Below, one piece after another: positions 1 through 10,600 of a stretch of 64,000 bases of DNA. The notes under the pieces are model-generated. The model had not been told where the DNA came from, did not search any database, and saw only the letters and a program-made list of their open reading frames with translations. The translations under genes were made by a program, and so were the position numbers. This stretch comes from Owenia fusiformis. Its lineage: Eukaryota > Annelida > Polychaeta > Sabellida > Oweniidae. Within the stretch, counting starts at the first letter, position 1. Each line of letters opens with the position of its first letter. The stretch is taken from the NCBI GenBank assembly GCA_903813345.2, contig CAIIXF020000006.1, positions 11,538,348 through 11,602,347 on the forward strand, read 5' to 3'.

Positions 1-1610
1 CCATGCGTGCATACTTAATGCGTGACGTCACATCGACAGAGATCAGCGATCAAGTTTGACTAAAAAATTAAAAGATCCACACTTAACAGCACAAAAATGA
101 TATCAATGATCGCCTATTTCATATCAAATAAGTGTAGGATGTAAGGTTTAACATTTTTCATGTTATTTAGTATTTACAGAAGCAGAGCTTGTAAAGAAAC
201 CAAGTTTTAAATTCCGATTTTGACTGTTGACAAAAATAAAGAAAAGAGAGAAAGAGGCGACTTGTTAGAAACAATGACATGAAATTGTGAATAAAAAAGA
301 TATTATTGTGGGTTTTATTTTTTGAGAGTTCATCAAATACACTCATGTGTATTAATTTAAATATGTATTGTAATACCTCTCAGTTCTACCAAAGATTATA
401 AAAACTGATCGAAATGCCTTCGTTTTTAAAGTACAAAAAACACTACCCTACCCGGAAGTAGTATAACATCTATATTGAAACCATGTGTAAACTGTAAATC
501 ACGTGAATTGGCTGATGCAATCAGGATGTGACTAGTACAAAGTAACTATGATGCAATCAGGATATGACTTGTGCAAAATAATTGGCTTCACCTAGAATTC
601 GCGATCTTTGCTCTTTAGCATAACACGAAGACATGTTTTGTGTTTAAGTAGCTAGATTCAAATACAAACTAAATGAATAAAACATAAACCAACCATCATT
701 TGTTCCAATCATGGCGAATTTTCAAGGAAATATGTGTAACTGAATGTAAATCAACAGCGGGGCTCTTCAATTATGAGGTGAGAAAAATGTAAAAATAAAA
801 ACAAAAATAAATCTCACAGAAAAGAGCTATTTATACGATTCTAAGTACATTTTAAGTGCTCCATACATTAATGTAAGTATAAAAGCCATTAACCTCAACT
901 GGGAAGCACTTTCCAACTATTTTTACGGCTTGAATTGTAAGAAAATGGCACTTATCTCAAAAAATGGAAACTTGAAAGAAGCTCAATTTATTGTGAATAT
1001 GAAGTTTATATATATCTGTATTTGGGGGTGCGAATATATAGTCACAGTATGGGCTAATTCGCTTAAGAATGGCGATATATACCTCAGAACTTGTATTTTG
1101 TGATTTTTTCAATATTTTAAAATTAATTACCGTAGTTACACCATAACGTATCATAACTTCCGGTAGAGGCGAGCTGGTAAGTATATTTCAGTTCTTTTGA
1201 CAGTTCAATTTTACATGTCTTTAGTATTGTGCACATGCTCTATGTGGACAAAATTCAGCTTATAGTGTTACACCATTTAGTGTCTTCTACCTTTTAGGAG
1301 CTATGTAAGGGTCCCATTCATGAGATAACTCTTTTATTTCTAACTAAACTTCTTGCCTTTTATCATGCTTAACAGAGTGTAGAAAGTAGATCTAGGTCTA
1401 TTTCTCTATTTAGTTATTTTAGAAACAATGTTCTTGAATTTTGAAATTAAATGCAACAAGATACAAATTAAACAACTATTAATGAAGGATAAAAGCTTAC
1501 CATATTTCGATAATAACGTAGAAATCATGAGCCCAAGTTTAAAAGTTGTTGTGGGCGATAATAGGTGAATTTATAAACGATGTTGACCTACATCCGGGCA
1601 GTTTCGGAAA
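1..1610. other. 5' flank of ANAPC2, no gene recognised
   Basis: I see no convincing exon on either strand. The only open stretch (minus strand, 957-1154) has no recognisable family feature. A full CRE-type octamer TGACGTCA lies at about 23-30. The stretch is AT-rich, with AT-biased short words and no long repeat. The last 50 bases before the ANAPC2 start codon are locally richer in CG and lack a TATA box, as expected of a housekeeping promoter. Confidence 0.5.
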
Positions 1611-1618
1611 ATGGCGGC
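1604..1618 (+). promoter_or_regulatory. TISU/YY1-like element over the ANAPC2 start codon
   Basis: The start codon lies in GGAAAATGGCGGCC. This fits the YY1 core (AANATGGCGGC) and matches 11 of 12 positions of the TISU consensus SAASATGGCGGC. Such elements direct transcription just upstream of the start codon and allow initiation on very short 5' leaders; they are typical of housekeeping genes. It supports 1611 as the true start and predicts a 5' leader of only a few tens of bases. No TATA box is visible upstream. Confidence 0.55.
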
Positions 1619-1685
1619 CTCCTCGAAAGACCTAAATTTTGCCTGGAACGTTATTTCATCAACACTATCACCTGTCAAAGATTCC
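1611..1685 (+). CDS. ANAPC2: ANAPC2 exon 1
   Basis: 25 codons starting MAASSKDLNFAWNVIS; the AWN(T/V) block matches the N-terminus of animal APC2. The 5' splice site is TCC|GTAAGT, phase 0. No upstream in-frame ATG competes. Confidence 0.88.
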
Positions 1686-4600
1686 GTAAGTTGATAGGAT
1701 GAAAGAACTGTTATCGAAAAGTTTTTACATATTGAGATTTGGTAAAACTGAGAAATTTCGTGTTATATAACACATAATTTGAACTTATGTTTTGAGACAT
1801 CAAAATAATGAAATAGTGTGGGTGATAATTGACATCCATCAATTTGCAAACTTGCAATCATCTCAATAATACCTTCATAAATCTAAGGATAGGACGGTTC
1901 CACACATCCATCTGTCTTTGGTTAATGAGGAAGACAGGATACAGAAGACACATTTCAAAATATTCTTCTTTATCCTAAAGCCCGAGATCTTATCCCGTGC
2001 CAGGACTATAGTCCTGCGAACGTCTTATTCTTTTGCCTGTACAATTACAACATGGGAGAATTTTCTACGCTTCTTACACTAAGATACCTATTTCAATAGA
2101 TTCCTTGGTATTTTAGCATTCTTTACGTGTAGTTGAATCAACAATTGTCTGGGTTTCTCGGCAGAACAAAGAAATTTTCGTTTTTAATCACAATATTTGC
2201 GTGTAATATTTAACTTATTTCAACCGTCAAATTCCTCCATTTATTGGTGCTTCCGGGCCACTTCCGGGTCAGTCAAACGGGGAATCCCCTTTTAAATCCA
2301 ACCGCCATCTTGGAAAGTGATGGAATATCTCTCGATGAAAAAGAAAAATGTTCCCGTTCTGCTGATATACCCAGACAATTGTGGATTCAACTACACGAAA
2401 AGAATGCTAAAATACCCAGGAATCAATTGAAGTAGGTATCTTAAGTGTAAAGGGCGTAGATAATTCTCCCAAGTTGTAATCGTACAGGCAAAAGAATGCT
2501 CTCAATGCAGGACTATATAGTCCTGGTACGGGATAACCGAGATCTGTTTAGACCCATAGGCTTTGTAAATCGTATTGGTGCTAAGAAGTGCCTTTGGTCA
2601 CTTCAGACCTGTCAACATCTGAAGATTTTTCAAGGGGCAGATTTTTCTTGTGAGTTTTGCGGACATTTAGGAATTTGTGTTTGAAGGGCAAATTTTGAGA
2701 GAGTCGAAGGTACACGAGTTGAATCCAGGAAACCGGGGTCAGGAAATTAGGGTTCACTGTTTTATTTCTGTTGACACCTGTGCGAAATTCGAATTCATAA
2801 TTAAACAACAGTGAACAGGAGGTTTACAGTCAAACCCGGGTGCGCTTATATAAATGTTTGTTTTGCGGATCAGGGTGCATCAGGGTTAAAGGCCACTCCA
2901 AACGAAATATGTGTTTAATGAGGCCACAAAATATGAAAAGTTTGCTTAATTGGAATATTATACGCAATATTTTGAATAGATACCAAGACATAAAACACAT
3001 AAAAAACAGTAATTTCTTATTATTATTAGTGGTCAAAAATATGCAAAGTCGGAAGACTCCTAGTACTTATTCTATCTCAATAGGTTCACATAACTCAGTG
3101 GCAGTGCTAGTCAATATATCAAATCCGAGACACTGTCAAAGGAGTTCAGAATATGATGCAGGTAAATTGTAAATCGCACGTGATGTCACAGGGAGAGGTC
3201 ACATGAGAGGAGCATGTCACAGTGGAGTGTGTCACAGGATGGGAGGGTTTCACAGAGGGGGTGTCAAACAAGAGTATCGTGTTACAGGGGTTGGTGGCAA
3301 TAAGAAAGGGTGTCACAGGAGGGGAGGATGTCACAGAGGGGGGTGGGTTGTCTGTCAAACAGGAGGACGGTGTAAGAGGGGGGGGGATGCTAAAGGGATT
3401 GGTGGCAAAAAAAGAAAGGGTGTCACAAAAAGGGGAGGGTGTCACAGAGGGGGGAACATTGTTAAAGACGTTGATACACGGGGTGTTGCAGGGGTTGGTG
3501 GCAATAAGAAAGCAAGGGTATTACAGGAGGGGAGGATGTCACAGAGTGGGGTGGTTCAAACAAGAAGATGGTGTTACAGGTGTTACCAATCATCCAATGT
3601 TAATAATTTGTTGTGTCTGCGAGTTTACTGAAATCTGTAGGAGGGGTCAAAATATTATTTATTAGAGGAATCCTTGTAATAAAAGCAATTAAATCCTGGT
3701 TTGGAAACTCCCCAAAATAACCCAAATCGATTTGAATAAATGAACCATTCACTTTGATGCAAAGGCGTGTTTTGATGGCAGCAAACCTGGGTTATGAGGG
3801 CACATCCTTTGCCAACGAGTGCTTATGCAAATTTTAACCAAATTAGCGGGACAATCACACTAATTGTGGGATGGTTGATAGAGACAAGTGACTGATGCTG
3901 TATATTCACTGTTTATTACTTTATACTTTTCACATAACACAGTATTATCCCCAAGACCCAAGGTTTGTGGTAAAATGGAAACTCATAATCATGTTATTGA
4001 TCAAAACGTTTGTGCAGGAAAGCTAGATCTTGTACTTTTCAATTAATGTGTACTCATTTTTGAGTCTTTGTGAAATGAAAAAACTAACATGTCTCTTTAT
4101 ATTTCAGATATCTAGTGACTATAGTGACCGAGATGTTGAGACATCAGTTGATGTTCTTCGACATGCGGGCATATCTCACATAATTGCTGAGTGGTTCTTG
4201 GAGACCATCAAAAAACACTTGCGTCAAACGATTGCACCAACATTTTGGAGCAACTTTGAACATGACCCTAGTGCTTCACAAAACTGCTACCAGTTGGCAG
4301 TTGCTATAAATGCACTCCACCAAAGTCTCATGGATTATGAGTCATACATACAAAAAATTATGCTGATTCAGCAATATTTATCGAGCCATGGGATTAAAAT
4401 GTGTAGCAATGTCAAAGAGAGATGCCATGTGTTATACAGAGCTATAATCTTCAATTCATGTCCTATATACTTTCAAGATATAGTGAATAAATTCTACACT
4501 CAGGCGTTCAAGGTGTTCCATAGGATAAACCAAGAGGAAGACAGTAAGCAATGTTACAGTTCTTATTGCTATAGTCACTTTTTTCATACCATCATTTGGT

Positions 4601-7600
4601 GTCAGCGTTAAGCATTAAAGGCATCTGTAACAGAGTGTTACACTTTGTAATATCAACCAGGTCGTGATATTTTTGCATGTTTTAAATGCCTTGTTGGCAG
4701 TAATCCTCTGGTTGGATTGGATGCTTAAATTATGAAGTTATCCTTGATTGCAGTTATCATTTTTTCTAGTTTTCACATGTGTCATTGAGAAAATATTCAT
4801 AGCTGTAAATAAATACAAATACACTATCAAGAACTGGTACAGATGAACTAAAATGAATGTACTGATGTTATTTATAAAGAGGTTTTAAGTCATATAAGTA
4901 CTATTTTTAAAAAGTGATTCTTTGCCATGCCTCAAGATGTTTTTGATAGGATTTTACATACTTTCTGTTGGAGCATCTATGACTATTTTGACATATCCAA
5001 ACCGTATGATTGTGTTTGTAGCAGCAGATGTTGATGAGGGTGTACAATGTGCAGGTTGTGAAGATGATAAGGAAACATGTCAGTGTAGCAAGATCATGGA
5101 GACTTTCCATACAGTGAATAGACAGTTGTAAGTACATTTGAACATATAGAGTTGAGTCATTTCCACAAATACATGCAGGAGGGCTGATAGATTGACTCAT
5201 GTTTTGTTAAGTTTATAACAGGTTTGTTATTATTACAACACAAGGATATCAATTGAAAGTTCTGTTTTTAGGGAGAGTGTGGTGAATGGTGGGATTACGT
5301 TGCCACACAATTATTGTTTACCATTTTCAACTTTCAAGTAGTTTGAAATGGTTTGTCTAGTTTCTTTTTATTTAGATCATGGTTTTGGGATAGGAATATG
5401 GGGTTTGTTTTTCTTATGACTTGTATACACATAAAGTTTGCTTTTTCCTGCTAGGTTCAATTACAACATTTGGTCCTTTCCTGTTTGCACTTGTGCTTAG
5501 ATATTTATAATCGTTACAGTGATTATATGTTGAATATATATTTGACTTAAAATTACAATGTTCTGTACATGTTAAATCTTGTACAAGTGTATTGTCTAAT
5601 ATACTAGATGTGAGTAGAAATAAACTTGATTAATGTCATTAATATTCAAAATTTAAATTTATTCACCTTTCCCCAAAGTCAGCTCATGAATATTATAATT
5701 AGCAAACCTGAAATCTATGACGTCAGAGTAGGGCAGATTTTCGCGGGAAAATCTCAACACATTAGAAGTCAATGTGAATCGTGACGGAAACGGGTTAACT
5801 TTATTGTCAAATTATGTTGAGTAGTAATAATATTAATGATAAATGTCATGGAATTTAATAATTATACTCACGTCTATATTCCCCCTTCTTGTTATATTGT
5901 TCTGGGGAATCAAATGAATAGAGAAATATTGATGTGAAGAGTCCAATGTTTCCTGTACATTTTCAAATTACGCCGACTGTACAAAACCCCATGTTTAGTT
6001 TTTGACTGTCAAAATGTCAACATCCCATGATACCTTAAGTTCGTGTAATATTTTCTCATGGGGCGAAGAAGGGGGTACGACTTAACCTTGAAGAAAACGT
6101 ATTCGACACTCAAATCTTGGCCAACGGTGCGTTACTTTCACTTACGTTCAGCCACCTATTATACCACATGGTATGGTATGGTATGGTATGGTACGGTACG
6201 GTATGGTATGGTATGGTTCTTTATTTCCTCCAATTTGGAGAGCAAATTAATACAAAAACAAATTATTAAATTACAATATATACATTAGATACAATATAAT
6301 AATATACTTTTATGTCTGCCGAAGAATTTGACAATGGTTACGTGAGTGATGACTGGTGAGTGATGATAAGGCCGTTCATGTATGCTTTGAGACGATATAC
6401 CAGAGTTGCTTGTTTTACACATGATTAATCATGATTATACACGATCGTCTGTTTGAAGAGACTTATCTCTTGAAAGGCCCATGGGTGTTCTTTTAAATAT
6501 CGAACTTTTTAGAGAACTTTCAAGATATTTTTGGATGTAGACCTACATGAAACAAACTCCGGCAATTCAAGCCCGTGTGCAGGATTTATCTGCCGGAGCG
6601 GTTTTACCAAGTGGGAGCTTTTTGACAGTTTTGGGAAAAAATCATGCGAAAAGTGCTCAGAATGGTGAAAACCCGCATGCTTTTGAAAGAATTTCTGGCC
6701 GGAGGGGAGCGGTCGCTCCTTCCGCTCACCCCCCCCCCCCCTTTGGCTACGGGCCTGTTATTAAGCTTAGAATTGCAATTAAAATGCAAACTACTACAGT
6801 ATGATGAATATTAGTTACTTCAATATTGAATTGCAAAAATACATGACCAATCACAAACTATTTGGGCAATCCGGTGAAAAAAAGCAAGTGGACTCTGACA
6901 TTTAAAACTGTTCTTCATATATTTTTTTTATTAGAAACATAATGAACTATTTAATTGAATAATCATGATTATATATTCCTAATCCATACAGTCTTAATGT
7001 TTGAATGATTGTCAATCTTTAGTTTGCGTAGTTGGATTCACTTTGTTAAAAGACTAGCACTCGTATCACAATTATTTCTATGGTTTGATTTACCGGATGG
7101 TGTATTTAAGACACAGCTTAAGGCAAAATAGTCAGAAAAATATATTTCACTTAGTTTTGTTATCATTTTATAATGAGATATATTTCACTCATTCGGCGAT
7201 CTAATAGTAATCGAAGTTTTGGCGCGAAATGTGCCCTGCTTTGACGTCATTGATTTTCATCGACCAATCAGCGCAGCGGTCAAATGAGTACACTTTGGAC
7301 TTTGGGGAAAGGTGAATAAGTACATCTAAAAATGTGGTTTCAAAAATTGTTTATCAACTTTAAAAAGTTAGTTCAGTATTTACATACAGACTATGTTCTT
7401 CCAGAAATGAGCTTGGTCTTTTACAAAGAATCTCTGGGGAAGCTGTGACGAGGATCATTCATAAACGTATAGAAGAACACATTGATGAGACTTGTAAGGG
7501 AAACTTTGAGAGCACCTTCCTTGAAACATTAGAAAAGGTATATTATGAAACTTCAAAACACACAGTTTTGAGAAATTGCTTAAATTGATAATGTTTGAGG

Positions 7601-10600
7601 GGCCTAGGCCAAAAATAACCCTTTGAGAATCATTTACCATACTTGTGTGAGGAAAAAGTTTGGGTCACATGTCTGAAAATTTGGACCAACTTTTAAAAAA
7701 CCATATCCACATTCATTTTATGCATATCCATAATGCCTATTTGACCTATCATCGCCATTTCCCAATTTTGCCCGGTTTCCGAGAAATTGCTGATTTTGAT
7801 TTCAAAAAGTCAAATTTTCTGTACATATGAAGGTTCTACACTGTGTGAGCACAGGACCGTGGGTCATTTATTTAGAATGTAGCCTAAAAACATATAGCCC
7901 CAGCATGGAAAGAATTACCCTCAAGATATGCCTTACTTAAACAAATGTTTATGCAGGAGAAATATCTTTTACATATTACACTACAAGGTGCCATTTGAAT
8001 CATGCAACATCACTTTTTGATTTCAGGAACCAATTGTGTATCTTAGTAACTTCTCTGCAGAAATATACAGCTAGCTACTTGACTCAAGGTTGACAATTTT
8101 GCATCATATAATATTATATGCAAGATGTAATTAATTAACTGATGATTTAATCATATATTTTAGTGGTTGGAAACAAAGGTATTAGGATGGCTGTTATTGG
8201 TCTACAACCAAGATGATGACAAGCCTAGCAACCAGCCTAGCAGCAAGAACCAAGAAAATGCCAAACTCACAACAAAGGAATGCATAGAAGCCTACAAAGG
8301 ACGCCTGATGCATTTTCTTTATGAAACTTATGCCAATGTTCAAATCTCTCAGCTGTTTAATATCATCATTGAATACCCAGATTCTGAACCTGCTTTGATT
8401 GACCTGAAGGCTTGTCTCGAAAAGACGGACCTCCGAGGACATTTGGTTGAATCGCTACGAACTGCACTTGAAACTCGACTGCTTCATCCAGGTACATAAC
8501 AAATGATAATATGACATGTTATATAGTATTAAACTACACAGTAAAGTACACAGAGGTGAATTTTTTGGAACTTTTCATCTCATCTCAAAGTAGAGTTTTT
8601 ATGTGGTGACATAAGGTCTCCAGCTTTTTAGTGTGTGGTGGTCACCAGTCAGTCTGCGTCTGCGGTGGTCGGCGTCAGTAACAAATGCCAGGTTCATGCC
8701 TTGCCTAGGAATTGAAGTATATGATCAGTGATTATACAAAGCTTAACTAATATAGATTTTTTGTGTCCTTATAGGTGTGAACACAGATGATATTTTGGTG
8801 GCATATATATCAGCTATAAGAGCCTTGAGGGTACTGGACCCTACTGGAGTCATCTTAGAGCTGGTCTGTGAACCAGTGAGGAAGTATCTGAGGTAGGAGT
8901 CAGTGTTTACTGGTTAAATTGATGCCTACTCTGCATGAATGATGTCTTATCTGTCTACATGTATATTGTACATTTCTTTGATGCTGTAATATTGAACACT
9001 CCTGAGTGATTTTAAAGTATATGATCACAATTCTCTAAGCCTTTCTGATTTTAAATATTGTATATTTATTGTACTATTGTTAAATTATATCAAATCATAT
9101 ATTCAGTGTCATTCACTGATTTGTATATAATGAATATTGTAATTCAGCAACTAAAAACTAGAATATGTTCTCTCTTGCTGATATTGCTACTCATGATGTC
9201 AAGATATTGGATTTATCCCATGATTACTTTAGTAAATGTATATAGTAATTTTCTTGATGTTTTGTAATGTTTTGCTGTTATTGATTATTCCATGCATACA
9301 AATAATTTATTGGTTAGGTCACGTGAGGATACAGTACGGTGTATAGTCTTTAGTCTGACCAATGATGGATGCAATGAATTATCTGAGGAACTGGTCAAAG
9401 GTCATCCCCTCGTTCTGGATGAGAGTTACCATAGTGATGATGAATCTGATGACTGGGAAAACTGGTCACCTGACCCAGTAGATGCTGACCCTGGTATGAT
9501 ATAATAGAAATTAGAAGGAAGTACTGTATTAATGAAAACCTCAGGAATATTTAGCAAATTGCCAAAGGCTGTAACTGCATTCAGTTTTGGCAAAAGACGG
9601 AGCAGAGTTTGACATTATTTAAGTAATATCTGGTTTGGAATTGAAATATTACAAGAATTGAAAACTTTTCAATATTGAGGTGTAGATGGCAACTAGGTCT
9701 GCTGTAACCAATCTTTTATAACCAATTTATAAACATGGTGGTCAGGTCCAAATATAGGAATTAAAACAGAATCAGATGTTTGAGCAAGTAGTAATCTTTC
9801 CATAAAATTGTTCACTTTTAGAATACTTTGGGCATCATTCCTTGTTTTTCTAGGATTCCTTTTTAAGGATTTTAGCATAAGGATTTTACAGTACATTTAT
9901 GTTGTTTTATTTCAGCTAAAACCTCCAAGAGTCGTCGAACATCTGATATCATCAGTATGCTAGTCAACATCTATGGTAGTAAAGAACTGTTTGTGAATGA
10001 ATACCGTACACTGTTGGCTGATAGAATACTCACTCAGTACAACTACGACACTGAGAAAGAGATCAGATACCTGGAACTCTTGAAGCTGAGGTTTGGGGAG
10101 ACTCAGCTGCATTATTGTGAGGTAAGGCTGCATTATTGTGAGGTAATGCTACACTATTGTGAGGTAAGGGCAAAAGATTGTTCGGTAAGCCTACTTTATT
10201 GGGAGGAAAAGCTGTTTTATTTTGAGTTAATGCTTTAAATGGTTGTCAGTTGTGAAAATAGGCTGCACTATTGCGATGTGAGCCTGCCTTATTGTGAGGT
10301 TACTGCATTATTGTATTTGTACATTCGTATACAATGCTATCCAAATTGTATACTCTATGCATGTCTAAAAGTTTTGAAAACTATCACAAATCATAGGCAT
10401 CAATAGTTTTATGTGTTTGTTTATTGCCCAGGAAGTTGTTCTCTCTATTACTTTGATACCATATGATAGCAAAGCCGCAGATATATGTATGTTATATGTT
10501 AGTTATATATGGAAATAAATCATTTATAAAAAAATCATACGATTTAGGATTCATAAAATAAAAGGCTGTGGTAATGACTATAGATTCATTCTCTATCATT

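Larger units (their letters stand above)
1686..4107 (+). other. ANAPC2 intron 1 (2.4 kb)
   Basis: Contains a foldback inverted repeat (1991-2536) and a purine/G-rich minisatellite (about 3185-3570). The rest is unstructured AT-rich sequence. Open frames inside it (for example 3203-3665) follow from the repeat and are not exons. Confidence 0.7.
5659..7319. mobile_element. TIR-bounded DNA element, about 1.66 kb
   Basis: The left end TTATTCACCTTTCCCCAAAG (5659-5678) is matched in reverse complement at about 7300-7319. Similarity continues inwards for about 100 bp: both arms carry TGACGTCA, a GGGCA-type word and a CG-rich E2F-like word. I find no transposase reading frame and no clear target-site duplication, so it is probably an old non-autonomous element. 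The superfamily is not assigned. Confidence 0.7.
5128..7404 (+). other. ANAPC2 intron 3 (2.3 kb)
   Basis: Most of the intron is a TIR-bounded element (5659-7319). Inside it are a TATGG pentanucleotide microsatellite and a dispersed-repeat-like GC-rich block near 6541-6760. No host coding sequence is seen. Confidence 0.7.

Noticed and set aside
3203-3665. Overlapping Gly/Arg-rich frames of 142-147 codons
   Set aside because: Purine-biased minisatellite inside ANAPC2 intron 1; both frames open for compositional reasons.
9957-10238. ANAPC2 exon 8 extending to the end of the open frame
   Set aside because: Extension consists of degraded copies of the junction repeat; the frame joins exon 9 correctly from 10121 and matches the family there.
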